A stretch of 23,806 nt of DNA from Collinsella sp. (GCA_019419525.1 DXZU01000032.1:1-23806), one strand, 5' to 3'. Numbered from the stretch's first letter, positions 15,514-23,449 are shown. Translations and numbers: made by a program. The notes: generated by a model not told the origin, from the letters alone.

Positions 15514-15535
15514 TGGTACCGCCCGGGCGGTACCA
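15514..15535. promoter_or_regulatory. perfect 22-bp palindrome upstream of acpP
   Basis: TGGTACCGCCC is followed immediately by its reverse complement, with no loop, in the 124-bp gap between plsX and acpP. As RNA it could fold with a small loop and be followed by TTCTTTTGG, a terminator-like layout. As DNA it resembles an operator: a TAGAAT box (on minus, 15558-15553) about 18 bp upstream is a candidate acpP -10. I cannot separate the two roles. Confidence 0.6.
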
Positions 15536-15601
15536 AGACACGGTTCTGATTCTACCCCACGAAGCAGGCCGCGAGGCACATAACAGCGCTCTAACTCGCT
15601 C

Positions 15602-16621
15602 TTACAAAACGATGCCGTCCATGGAGTTGGCGACGTTCTCGACCAGCCCCGCGCGCACGGCTTCGGCCGCCGCGAGCGTACCGTTTTTAACAGCCTCGAC
15701 CGAGGTGGCGCCATGGCCGATTAGGACCACGCCACGCAGGCCCAAAAGAATCGCACCGCCCTTGGCATCACCAGAGAGCTTGGCCTTAATCTCGCGCATC
15801 TGCTTTTTGATGAGCAGCGCGGCGATCTTGGTGCCGAGCGAGGCCATAAAGGCACCCTTGAGTTCCTGCAGCAAAAACTTGGCAGCGCCCTCGGTGGCCT
15901 TGAGCGCAATATTGCCCGACATGCCATCGGCAACGACGACATCGAAATTGCCCGAGGTGAGGTCGGTGCCTTCGCAGTTGCCCACAAAGCCGGGAACGGC
16001 GGCTTTCATGGCCGGGAAGCAGGCCTTGGTAAAGTTGGAACCCTTCTCGTCCTCGGTGCCATTGGCAAGCAGGCCCACGCGGGGATGCTCGATGCCCAGG
16101 ACGACGCGGGCATAGGCGCTACCCATCTGGGCAAAACGCACCATGTCATCGACCTCGACATCGGGGTTGGCGCCCATATCGCACAGCACCGTCAGACCGC
16201 CGGCGCGATTGGGCAGCGCATTGGTCAGACAGGGACGCACCGGCTGCTTCTTGCCTTCGGCCATATATCTAAACGGCGTCACATAGGCGGTGGCGGCAGC
16301 GGTCATGGCACCGGTCGAGCCGGCGGAGAAGAACGCGTCCGCGTTGCCCTTTTTGATGGCGCGGCAGGCAAGCACGATCGACGATTTACGCTTGGTCATC
16401 ACGGCGCGAATGGGATCGTCATCCATGGCGATAACGTCGGGTGCCTCAAGAGCCTCAACACGTGCATGGGAAGCAGCAAAGGGATTGACGATTTCAGCGG
16501 GGCCAGCTGCCAAGACCTCGATATCGGGATCGGCGGCAAGCGCAGCCTCGATACCATCGAGAACAACCTGAGGTTTCTCGTCTCCGCCCACAACGTCTAC
16601 ACAAACGCGAACGTTACTCAT
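15602..16621 (-). CDS. plsX: phosphate acyltransferase PlsX
   Basis: PlsX converts acyl-ACP and phosphate to acyl-phosphate, the donor for PlsY in phosphatidic acid synthesis, at the membrane surface. The 339-residue product opens with VRVCVDVVGGDEKP (the family's D.MGGD-like start, here VVGGD). It contains FFSAGSTGAMTAAA, LCDMGANPDVE, VGLLANGTEDEKGS, NCEGTDL, VVADGMSGNIALKATEG and a C-terminal GAILLGLRGVVLIGHG. The ATG at 16621 is chosen because AAGGAG lies 7 nt upstream. The ATG at 16627 is too close to it. A terminator-like hairpin ends only a few bases before this ribosome binding site. It is associated with acpP downstream and with fakA further up, which makes the same acyl-phosphates from free fatty acids. 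Confidence 0.97.
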   Translation of the reverse strand: MSNVRVCVDVVGGDEKPQVVLDGIEAALAADPDIEVLAAGPAEIVNPFAASHARVEALEAPDVIAMDDDPIRAVMTKRKSSIVLACRAIKKGNADAFFSAGSTGAMTAAATAYVTPFRYMAEGKKQPVRPCLTNALPNRAGGLTVLCDMGANPDVEVDDMVRFAQMGSAYARVVLGIEHPRVGLLANGTEDEKGSNFTKACFPAMKAAVPGFVGNCEGTDLTSGNFDVVVADGMSGNIALKATEGAAKFLLQELKGAFMASLGTKIAALLIKKQMREIKAKLSGDAKGGAILLGLRGVVLIGHGATSVEAVKNGTLAAAEAVRAGLVENVANSMDGIVL

Positions 16622-16638
16622 ATACATGCTCCTTATAC

Positions 16639-16668
16639 AAAAATGGCCGACTCATTGAGCCGGCCATT
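16639..16668 (-). terminator. intrinsic terminator between rpmF and plsX
   Basis: AATGGCCG (16642-16649) and CGGCCATT (16661-16668) form an 8-bp stem, extended by CTC/GAG after one mismatch. On the minus strand it runs straight into TTTTT and then the plsX ribosome binding site. This is the clearest rho-independent signal inside the cluster, so plsX needs readthrough or its own promoter. Confidence 0.75.
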
Positions 16669-16708
16669 GTGGTTCCATTTGGAACGGCATCGCATCCAGA
16701 GTATACCG

Positions 16709-16888
16709 TTACTCGGTAACGACAACCTCGCGGTCCTTGTAGAAACCGCAGCTGGGGCACACGTGGTGCGGAAGCTTGACAGCGCCGCAACGGGGGCACG
16801 TGGACTGAGCCGCAGCCGAAATCTTCATGTTGGCGGAACGACGGGTGTGAGTGCGGATACGACCCTGCTTTTGTTTAGGTACGGGCAT
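16709..16888 (-). CDS. rpmF: 50S ribosomal protein L32
   Basis: This is a structural protein of the large ribosomal subunit. The 59-residue product begins MPVPKQKQGRIRTHTRRSAN and carries the zinc-ribbon pattern CPRCGAVKLPHHVC followed by PSCGFYKDREVV. The four cysteines identify the zinc-binding (C+) form of L32. AAGGAAGG lies 5 nt before the ATG. The gene is too short for many automatic searches but the sequence match is unmistakable. It follows DUF177 by 64 nt, an almost universal pairing, and is followed by a terminator. A zinc-free paralogue is not present here. Confidence 0.97.
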   Translation of the reverse strand: MPVPKQKQGRIRTHTRRSANMKISAAAQSTCPRCGAVKLPHHVCPSCGFYKDREVVVTE

Positions 16889-16952
16889 AGTGACCTTCCT
16901 TATGAACTATCCAGTGTGGCGATTACGCGCAAGTAGCGATATTACCACAGTT

Positions 16953-17507
16953 TTACTCATCGAGCTTGAGATTCTTCAATGCTGCAAATGGATTTTCCGT
17001 GGCAGCGGCCCATTCTGCCTCTGCCTGTGCGGCGCAATCGCATTGCTCGACGTTGAGATTGCAACCGCAAGTGGGACACAGACCGCGGCAATCGGGCTTG
17101 CAGAGCACCACAAACGGCGTGTCCATGACGACCGCGTCGTTGATGGGCTCACCCAGATCGACGATGCGGTCCTCACCCAGGAGCTCGTAGCCGTCCTCGA
17201 AGGCCTCGGGATCCTCGGGCTCCTCGAAGAGGTAGAACTCCTCGATCTCGCCGGCGATATCAAACGAAGCGGGCTCCAGGCAACGGTCGCACTCGCCGGA
17301 GGCGTGCGCGCGGACCATGCCCGTGAGCAAGACACCGGTACCGGCATTGGTAAAGACAACGTCGTAGTCGATGCCGTCCTGTAGCTGGTACTCCTTCTCG
17401 CCCACCGTGTAGGTGGCGACATCGACCTTGCCGGTCAGCGGATACGAATCTCCGGGAAACTCAAGCTGCTCGGAAAGATCGACGGTAACGCTCGGGAACT
17501 CAGCCAT
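16953..17507 (-). CDS. DUF177 (YceD) family protein
   Basis: The family is almost always encoded beside rpmF. In plants and bacteria its members are linked to 23S rRNA processing or accumulation, though the mechanism is not settled. The product has 184 residues from the ATG at 17507. It has a CDRC pair in the middle (GECDRCLEPASF) and a C-terminal CKPDCRGLCPTCGCNLN that resembles a zinc site. The long acidic stretch EEFYLFEEPEDPEAFEDGYE is typical. The start overlaps the stop of the upstream coiled-coil gene as TAATG, which decides the start and implies translational coupling. A longer in-frame reading to 17558 lies inside that upstream gene and is rejected. Confidence 0.92.
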   Translation of the reverse strand: MAEFPSVTVDLSEQLEFPGDSYPLTGKVDVATYTVGEKEYQLQDGIDYDVVFTNAGTGVLLTGMVRAHASGECDRCLEPASFDIAGEIEEFYLFEEPEDPEAFEDGYELLGEDRIVDLGEPINDAVVMDTPFVVLCKPDCRGLCPTCGCNLNVEQCDCAAQAEAEWAAATENPFAALKNLKLDE

Positions 17508-18004
17508 TACCACTGACCATTCTGTTGGGCGGCACCCTCGTTGAGCTGCTGACGGCAACGGGTAACGGTGCCAGTCAGGCTCTTGAGGTTCTCCTCCAGG
17601 TGCGTAAAGACCTGCTCTGCGTAGTCCTCGGCAGCATAACGCGTCTCGCGCTCGTACTGCTGGGCACGATCACGGATGTCGTCGGCCTGCTGCTGCGCTA
17701 AGCGGACGATCTCCTGCTCACCGGCAATGGTGAGGGCCTGCTGCTGAGCGTCGGCGATGATGGAATCGGCCTGAGCGGCGGCGGAAGCCATAAGCTCCTC
17801 GCGCTCCTTAAGGATACGGCGGGACTTCTGCCACTCCTCGGGATAGCTCATGCGGATCTCGTCGAGGATGTTGAAGAACACGTCGGCGTCGATGACCTTG
17901 AACTGAGCGTTCTTGCCGAAAGGCGGCTTGGCTTCCTCGATCAGCCCTTCGAGCTCATCGACCAAGCTGACGATCCTATCGCCAGGAAAAATCTCGCCCG
18001 GCAT
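17507..18004 (-). CDS. DivIVA/SepIVA-like coiled-coil protein
   Basis: The product has 165 residues from the ATG at 18004 (AAAGGAG 5 nt upstream). The N-terminal part (RIVSLVDELEGLIEEAKPPF, then FFNILDEIRMSYPEEWQKSR) is predicted to be helical. It is followed by a long Ala/Gln/Glu-rich coiled coil at about 70-150, without transmembrane segments or a catalytic motif. Position immediately upstream of DUF177, in a cluster with coaD, rnc, smc and ftsY, matches that of the DivIVA-domain septation protein SepIVA of mycobacteria. A role in division-site or envelope organisation is therefore an inference from context. An ATG at 18028 would add eight residues and has no good ribosome binding site. Confidence 0.65.
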   Translation of the reverse strand: MPGEIFPGDRIVSLVDELEGLIEEAKPPFGKNAQFKVIDADVFFNILDEIRMSYPEEWQKSRRILKEREELMASAAAQADSIIADAQQQALTIAGEQEIVRLAQQQADDIRDRAQQYERETRYAAEDYAEQVFTHLEENLKSLTGTVTRCRQQLNEGAAQQNGQW

Positions 18005-18072
18005 CCGGTCTCCTTTCATAGGTAACATATCATCGTGCTAGTTTACCACATGCCACCAGGCAATAAAAAACG
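18005..18072 (-). promoter_or_regulatory. intergenic gap between coaD and the DivIVA-like gene
   Basis: This 68-bp gap is AT-richer than its surroundings. It contains a T-run on minus directly after coaD (TTTTTTATTG), preceded by only a weak 4-bp stem. It also holds a TAAACT (18045-18040) that could be a -10 without a convincing -35. A new transcript may begin here, but the signals are weak. Confidence 0.3.
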
Positions 18073-18570
18073 TCACGAAAAGCGATGTCTGAGCGCTTCG
18101 ACCACGTTGGGCGGGACAAACGTCGATACATCGCTGCCGAGTGAGGCGATCTGGCGAACGACCGAGCTCGAGATATAGCCGTACTGCGGCGCACTCATGA
18201 CAAAGATGGACTCCAGCTCGTTATCCAAGCGATAGTTGAGATCTGCCTGCTGCAGCTCGTACTCAAAGTCGGTCATGGCGCGCAGGCCCTTGACCACGGC
18301 CCCCGCCCCCTGCTCGCGAGCGAAGTCGACCAAGAGGCCGGTAAAGGGCAGGACCTCGACGCCGTCGATATCACCGAGCGCCTCGCGGGCCAGCGCCACG
18401 CGCTCATCGAGCATAAACGTGGTACCCACACCGTTTTTACCCTGCGACTCGGCAACAGCGACGATCACACTGGGAAAGATGCGGCGGGCGCGGCGGATGA
18501 CGTCGATATGGCCAAACGTGATGGGATCGAAGGTGCCCGGGACGATCACGCGGTTGATGGTGTCATTCAT
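18073..18570 (-). CDS. coaD: phosphopantetheine adenylyltransferase
   Basis: CoaD joins ATP and 4'-phosphopantetheine to form dephospho-CoA, the penultimate step of coenzyme A synthesis. The 165-residue product is of standard length. It has the nucleotidyltransferase motif VPGTFDPITFGHIDVIRRA at the N terminus and the family's VVKGLRAMTDFEYE and YGYISSSVVRQIASLG. The ATG at 18570 has AGGAGG 6 nt upstream and overlaps the rsmD end by 8 bases. Continuation of this frame back to 18894 is a shadow inside rsmD. The rsmD-coaD pair is widespread in Gram-positives. CoA made here ultimately feeds the phosphopantetheine arm on the ACP encoded downstream. Confidence 0.97.
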   Translation of the reverse strand: MNDTINRVIVPGTFDPITFGHIDVIRRARRIFPSVIVAVAESQGKNGVGTTFMLDERVALAREALGDIDGVEVLPFTGLLVDFAREQGAGAVVKGLRAMTDFEYELQQADLNYRLDNELESIFVMSAPQYGYISSSVVRQIASLGSDVSTFVPPNVVEALRHRFS

Positions 18571-19219
18571 GGTCGTCCTCCTGAAACGTCGTGGCATCGT
18601 TGTTGTGAGCATCGGTGCCAGCGCAATCTTCCTCACCATCGTTATCGCCGACCCAACGAAGCAGGTCGACCGAGGTAATGCCGTAGCGCTTCTCGCGCAC
18701 GATCTCAAAGCCTGCCGGATGCGCGCCCGCATCGGCGGCGGCATGCTCAAACAGGGCATAAGCGCCAGGTGCAAGCAGACCCTGCTGAGCCAGCTTCTGC
18801 AGCAGCTCCTCGACCGGCTCGGCACCAAAAGCATAGGGCGGGTCGAGCAGGACCAGATCAAAGGGGCCGCCCGGCACACGACCGCGCGAGGCACTCGCCA
18901 GCATGTCGCCCGTTATCACGCGCCAACGCGCACGGTCACGGCAGAGCGACTCGATATTCTTGGTAATGAGCCGCGCGGCATTCCGATCGATCTCGAACGT
19001 CGTGAGCGAGCGGGCACCACGTGAGAGCATCTCTAACCCTAAGGCACCGGAGCCGCCAAAGGCGTCCAGGACGCGGACCTCGTCCAGATCGAAGTCGAAT
19101 GCCGACATGACCATAGATGCGCATGCCTCGCGCACGCGATCGGTCGTGGGGCGGGTGACATCGCGACCACGGGGCTCCTCGATCTTACGACCGCGCCATT
19201 CGCCGCCGATGATTCTCAT
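18563..19219 (-). CDS. rsmD: 16S rRNA (guanine(966)-N(2))-methyltransferase RsmD
   Basis: RsmD methylates G966 of 16S rRNA in assembled small subunits using S-adenosylmethionine. The 218-residue product shows the N-terminal MRIIGGEWRGRKIEEP and RPTTDRVREA. The methyl-donor binding motif is VLDAFGGSGALGLEMLSRGA (about 50-69), and the catalytic LVLLDPPYAF matches the DPPY motif of N2-guanine methyltransferases. The C-terminal tail is acidic and Asp/Asn-rich, longer than needed for the fold. The start overlaps the recG stop as ATGA. The nearest good ribosome site, AAGGAGG, is about 10 nt upstream. It is translationally coupled with both neighbours. Confidence 0.95.
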   Translation of the reverse strand: MRIIGGEWRGRKIEEPRGRDVTRPTTDRVREACASMVMSAFDFDLDEVRVLDAFGGSGALGLEMLSRGARSLTTFEIDRNAARLITKNIESLCRDRARWRVITGDMLASASRGRVPGGPFDLVLLDPPYAFGAEPVEELLQKLAQQGLLAPGAYALFEHAAADAGAHPAGFEIVREKRYGITSVDLLRWVGDNDGEEDCAGTDAHNNDATTFQEDDHE

Positions 19220-21393
19220 CCTCCGCTGACCTCCTTAAAAATGTGTCGATATCGCATGGCGACCGCATCGCGCAGGGGGCGCGTCGCCACGGAGTCAAGG
19301 TTGCAAGCATACCGCAAGAGCTCGACCGCGTCCAAATGGGCCCACTCGATCAGCTCCTCGTCGGCATCCAGGTCGACAAAGCGCAGGGTCACTCCGCCAT
19401 GCTGGCGGTACCCCAGGATTTCGCCCTCGTGGCGCAGACGCAGGTCCATCTGGGCGAGCGTAAAGCCATCCGAGGTTTTTTCGAGCGATTGCAGGCGATC
19501 TTGTGCTGCCGAAGCGCCGCCGTTGCCCTTGGAGTGCGTCATGACCAGGCACGTGCCCGACACACTGCCACGGCCCACGCGACCGCGCAGCTGGTGCAGA
19601 GCAGCCAAACCAAAGCGCTCCCCGTTCTCGATGACCATGACGGTGGCGTTAGGCACGTCGACGCCCACCTCGACCACCGTAGTCGAGACGAGCACGTCAA
19701 TCTCGCCACGCTTAAAGGCATCGATAACCTGGTCCTTCTCCCCCGCTGGCATGCGGCCGTGAAGGCGCTCGATGGCAAGACCCGGCAACGCCAGACGCAG
19801 GCGATCGAGCTCGGTCGCCGTATCGTGCAGCGGCACGGGGACCGTCACGCGGCCCTCGTCGTCGCGGGCGATACCGGGCACGTCCTCCAGATCATCGGCC
19901 GAGTCACTCGGCTCCACGAGCGGGCAAATCACGTAGGCCTGCTGACCCTTTTCATGCGCCTCGCGGATGGCGCCATAGGCAAGGTCGCGACTCGACTCGG
20001 TAAGCACGCGTGTCGTCACGCCAGCGCCAGGGACGGGCCGATGGCGGATGATACTCGTGTCCAGATCGCCGTAGACCGAAAGCGCCAGCGTACGCGGGAT
20101 GGGCGTTGCCGTCATAACGAGCAGATCGGCACCGGGGCCCTTCGCGCGCAAGGCATTGCGTTGGCCGACGCCAAACCGGTGCTGCTCATCGATGACTACG
20201 AGCGACAGATACTTAAACGCCACGTTATCCGAAAGGACCGCGTGGGTGCCAAAGAGGACATCGAGCTCGCCCGATTCCAGCTGGGCATGGATCCGCTCGC
20301 GCTCGGCCGCCGGCGTGGCGCCCGTCAGGAGCGCCCAGGTCATACCAGCCTGCGAGAGCAAGGGGCCGGTCTTATCGGCATATTGACGCGCCAGCACGCC
20401 CGTGGGCGCCATAACGCAGGCCTGCGTGCCGCTATCGGCAGCCACAGCCAGCGCGCAGGCGGCAACAGCGGTCTTGCCGGTACCGACATCGCCCAGCAGC
20501 AGGCGGTTCATCACGCGCCCGCCATCGCACATATCGCGCAGGATATCTTGGAACGCGGCCTGTTGCTCGTCGCTCAGCGAAAACGGCAGGGCCTGCTTAA
20601 GCGCGGCCAGGTGCTCGCCCGCGGCGTGGGCATAGGGTACCACATCGACCAGGCCGCCGTCGTTGCGCAGGCGCAGCGCCAGCTGCAGGTAGAGGCACTC
20701 CTCGTAGGCAAGCCGTGCGCGCGCGATATCGCGCTCAGCCATGCTCGAGGGAAAATGGATCGATCGAAGCGCACGGGCATTGCTCATCAGGCGGCGCTTG
20801 ACGCGCAAGCGTGCGGGAATCGGATCGAAGGGATTGCCGACGACCTCGAGCGCGCCACTTACGATGCGGCGCATCCACGCCTGGCTCACGCCGTCACTCA
20901 CATAATGGACCGGCAAAATGGTGCCCGCAGCACGCCCCTCATCGAGCTTTTCAAAGTGCGGCGAGGCCATCTGCTTAAAACCGTAGGCAAACTCAACCTT
21001 GCCCATCACGGCCAGGCGGTCGCCCTGCTTAAGCTGCTGGGCAATCCAAGGCTGACGGAAAAAGGCGACCTGCAGCACGCCCGTCTCATCAACGAGTGAG
21101 ACCTCGGTCACCTGCATGCGCGGACGCGGCTTCTTTTGAACGATACGGTCGACCGTGGCGATGATGGCGCACACGGTACCGATGGGCGCCATCTCGATGG
21201 ACCAGGAGCGCGTAAAGTCCAGGTATCGATGAGGGATATGGAGAAGGAGGTCCCCCACCGTCCGAATTCCCAGACGGCGAAGGGCCTCCTCACGTTTACC
21301 CGAAACATATTTGAGTCGCGCGATATCCTCGTCGAGCGCATTGCTCTGGGCAAAGCGATCCGAGACGCGCGGCACGGAGCAGAGCTCGGACAT
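19216..21393 (-). CDS. recG: ATP-dependent DNA helicase RecG
   Basis: RecG is a superfamily 2 translocase that reverses stalled replication forks and migrates branched DNA. The 725-residue product is full length. It has an N-terminal wedge/OB region (about 40-170), Walker A GDVGTGKT (301-308), the DEQH box (402-405) and MTATPIPRTLALSVYGDLDT (motif III region). The C-terminal helicase half has TTVVEVGVDVPNATVMVIEN and HQLRGRVGRG. It starts 10 nt after the fakA stop with only a weak TAGG upstream, so its translation may depend on coupling. Its stop overlaps the rsmD start by 4 bases. Confidence 0.97.
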   Translation of the reverse strand: MSELCSVPRVSDRFAQSNALDEDIARLKYVSGKREEALRRLGIRTVGDLLLHIPHRYLDFTRSWSIEMAPIGTVCAIIATVDRIVQKKPRPRMQVTEVSLVDETGVLQVAFFRQPWIAQQLKQGDRLAVMGKVEFAYGFKQMASPHFEKLDEGRAAGTILPVHYVSDGVSQAWMRRIVSGALEVVGNPFDPIPARLRVKRRLMSNARALRSIHFPSSMAERDIARARLAYEECLYLQLALRLRNDGGLVDVVPYAHAAGEHLAALKQALPFSLSDEQQAAFQDILRDMCDGGRVMNRLLLGDVGTGKTAVAACALAVAADSGTQACVMAPTGVLARQYADKTGPLLSQAGMTWALLTGATPAAERERIHAQLESGELDVLFGTHAVLSDNVAFKYLSLVVIDEQHRFGVGQRNALRAKGPGADLLVMTATPIPRTLALSVYGDLDTSIIRHRPVPGAGVTTRVLTESSRDLAYGAIREAHEKGQQAYVICPLVEPSDSADDLEDVPGIARDDEGRVTVPVPLHDTATELDRLRLALPGLAIERLHGRMPAGEKDQVIDAFKRGEIDVLVSTTVVEVGVDVPNATVMVIENGERFGLAALHQLRGRVGRGSVSGTCLVMTHSKGNGGASAAQDRLQSLEKTSDGFTLAQMDLRLRHEGEILGYRQHGGVTLRFVDLDADEELIEWAHLDAVELLRYACNLDSVATRPLRDAVAMRYRHIFKEVSGG

Positions 21394-21403
21394 AGGCAGA
21401 TGC

Positions 21404-23065
21404 CTACTCGATCGAGAAGATCACGGGATAGAGCGGCTGCTCGCCACGATGGGCGTCGATCTCCAGGTCGGGCTGAGCCTCCTCGATAGCGTCGACGATC
21501 TCCTGGAAGGCTTCATCGGACAGCTCCTCGCCGGCCAGAATCGTCAGCGCGTCGCCCTCCTCTTCCTCCTGCATGCGGTTGATGCAATCGAGCGTGACCT
21601 GCTTCACGTCGGAGCCGACGACATCGATGGAGCCGGCAATGATGCCCATGACGTCACCGGAGTGAATTGGCGAACCGTCGGAGGCGCTGGAGTCGCGCAC
21701 GGCGCGGGTGACCTCGCCATCGCGGACCTCGCTGATGGCGTCGACCATAGCGGCGACGGCATCCTCGAGCTCGGAATCGGGCAGGACCGCGAACAGCGCG
21801 GAGAAGGCCTGCGGAACGGTCTTGGTGGGAACGACGGCGACCTTCTTGTCGGTGCAGGCTGAGGCAGCGGCCTCAGCGGCCATGCGGATGTTGCCGTTGT
21901 TGGGCAGAATGATGATCGAGGTCGCGTTGACCTGGTCAACAGCGCCCAGCAGGTCTGCAGTCGAGGGGTTCATGGTCTGACCACCCGACACGATCACGTC
22001 GACGCCGAGGGACTTGAGGATGTCTGCCTCGCCGGACCCAGCGGCAACGGCGACAAAGCCCAGCGCCTTGGCGGGCTCGGCGGCCTTTTCCTGGTCCTCA
22101 TGAATCTTGGCGGTACGGTCGTGGGCCTCCATCTCCATGTTGTGGATAAAGACCTCGTAGATCTGACCAAGCTGAAGCATGTGCTCGAGCACCAGGTTGG
22201 GGGTGTTGGAGTGCACGTGGATCTTGTAATCGGGGTAGGCGCCCACGAGTAGCTCACAGTCGCCCATGGAACCCAGGAACTTAAGGCACTCATCCTCGTC
22301 AAAGGGAGCGTCAGCCTTAAAGAGGAACTCGTTGCAGTAGCGGAACTCCGAGCCCTCCCAGTCGTCGTTGGCCTCGATCTCAACGCGATTGAGGGCCGCG
22401 TCGCGGGCAGAGCCAGCGGAATCAAACGTGGCGGAGAAATCCTCGACAACGGTGCTGCGGCCAAGCGCGGCGGCAACAAAGTTCTCCAGGAAGATGGCAA
22501 AGCCAATGGCGCCGGAGTCGACCACGCCGTTCTCCTTCAGAACGGGTAGAAGGTCGGGCGTGCGAGCGACAGACTGATATGCCTCGACGACGATAGCGTC
22601 GAGCGCGTCCTCGGCCGAGAACTTCTTCTTTTCGCACTCGTCGGCCTTGGTCGAGACATCGCGCAGCACCGTGAGAATCGTGCCCTCGATGGGCTTACGG
22701 ACGGCCTGGAAGGCGACCTTGACGGCGCGGCGGAACGCATAGGCGATGTTGGCGGACGTGATGGGCTCATCAGCAGAGACGAGACCCTCGGCCACGCCGC
22801 GCAGGATCTGAGAGGTGATGACGCCGGAGTTGCCGCGGGCACCCATCAGGGAGCCGTGGGTGATGGCGCCGGCGATGGCCTCCATATCGGCATCGGCGGG
22901 AAGGGCGGAAAGCTCCTTGGTCACCGAGGCGAGCGTGAGCGACATGTTGGTACCGGTGTCGCCGTCGGGTACGGGGAAGACATTGAGCTTGTTGATCTCC
23001 TCGGCCTTGTCGGAAACAGCAGCCGCAGCGATCGGAAAACAGGTGCGAATGGTCTTTGCAATCAT
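21404..23065 (-). CDS. fakA: fatty acid kinase catalytic subunit FakA / DAK2-domain protein (YloV)
   Basis: FakA phosphorylates fatty acids bound to FakB, giving acyl-phosphate that enters phospholipid synthesis through PlsX/PlsY. The 553-residue product has the N-terminal DhaL-like kinase domain with NVFPVPDGDTGTNM (28-41) and MGARGNSGVI (74-83). A middle domain holds C244 (RYCNEF) and the HVH pair H283/H285, which match the zinc ligands known in Staphylococcus FakA. A DegV-like C-terminal domain ends in PLYPVIFSIE. GGAG is about 12 nt before the ATG, a long spacing. The upstream neighbour is the Asp23/YloU gene, 27 nt away, as in Bacillus. No fakB gene is in the window. Confidence 0.92.
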   Translation of the reverse strand: MIAKTIRTCFPIAAAAVSDKAEEINKLNVFPVPDGDTGTNMSLTLASVTKELSALPADADMEAIAGAITHGSLMGARGNSGVITSQILRGVAEGLVSADEPITSANIAYAFRRAVKVAFQAVRKPIEGTILTVLRDVSTKADECEKKKFSAEDALDAIVVEAYQSVARTPDLLPVLKENGVVDSGAIGFAIFLENFVAAALGRSTVVEDFSATFDSAGSARDAALNRVEIEANDDWEGSEFRYCNEFLFKADAPFDEDECLKFLGSMGDCELLVGAYPDYKIHVHSNTPNLVLEHMLQLGQIYEVFIHNMEMEAHDRTAKIHEDQEKAAEPAKALGFVAVAAGSGEADILKSLGVDVIVSGGQTMNPSTADLLGAVDQVNATSIIILPNNGNIRMAAEAAASACTDKKVAVVPTKTVPQAFSALFAVLPDSELEDAVAAMVDAISEVRDGEVTRAVRDSSASDGSPIHSGDVMGIIAGSIDVVGSDVKQVTLDCINRMQEEEEGDALTILAGEELSDEAFQEIVDAIEEAQPDLEIDAHRGEQPLYPVIFSIE

Positions 23066-23092
23066 GGGTATTTGAATCTCCGTTTTCGGATG

Positions 23093-23449
23093 CTAGTTCA
23101 GACGGCTCTTGAGCGCGTCGATGTGAATGCCGATCTTAAGGCTGGCGGGATCGATCTGGGCGATCTCCTGCAGGGTGAAGGCAACGGAGCTCGAAAGATT
23201 GTGGCAGACGGACTTCATGTTGACGCCGTTCTCGAGCACGACGTGAAGATCGACCGTAAGGCCGTTCTCGTCGGCGGAGACAAGCACGCCCTTGCGGAGG
23301 CGCTGACCGGCAAGCAGGCGCACGCTCTCGGCGCCCTGGAGCTGCTCAGCCATACCGACGACGCCATAGCACGTCATCGCGGCATAACCGGCAATATCGG
23401 CAATAACGTCGTTCGAGACGCTCAGGCTGCCGTTGATGGTCTCAGACAC
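23093..23449 (-). CDS. Asp23/Gls24 family envelope stress response protein (YloU)
   Basis: The 118-residue product belongs to the Asp23/Gls24 family, small proteins with one compact alpha/beta domain, often tied to envelope stress. Family features are the N-terminal ISNDVIADIAGYAAMTCYGV-like segment (here SNDVIADIAGYAAMTCYGVV), then GVVGMA and a central GLTVDLHVVLENGVNMKSVC. It ends in IGIHIDALKSRLN. The start is GTG at 23449 with AAGGAG 6 nt upstream. It begins the long minus-strand cluster and precedes fakA, as yloU-yloV do in Bacillus. rpmB, often divergent from it, is absent here. A TAGAAT at 23511-23506 could be its -10. Confidence 0.9.
   Translation of the reverse strand: MSETINGSLSVSNDVIADIAGYAAMTCYGVVGMAEQLQGAESVRLLAGQRLRKGVLVSADENGLTVDLHVVLENGVNMKSVCHNLSSSVAFTLQEIAQIDPASLKIGIHIDALKSRLN

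Noticed and set aside
15478..15714. Upstream in-frame extension of acpP
   Set aside because: The ATG at 15477 has a good ribosome site, and the extension is unlike ACP and runs into plsX.
18051..18068. TGCC/GGCA hairpin with adjacent A-run as a terminator after coaD
   Set aside because: On the minus strand the T-run comes before the hairpin, the wrong order for a rho-independent terminator.
18571..18894. 108-residue N-terminal extension of coaD
   Set aside because: It lies inside rsmD in another frame and has no CoaD similarity; the ATG at 18570 has AGGAGG.
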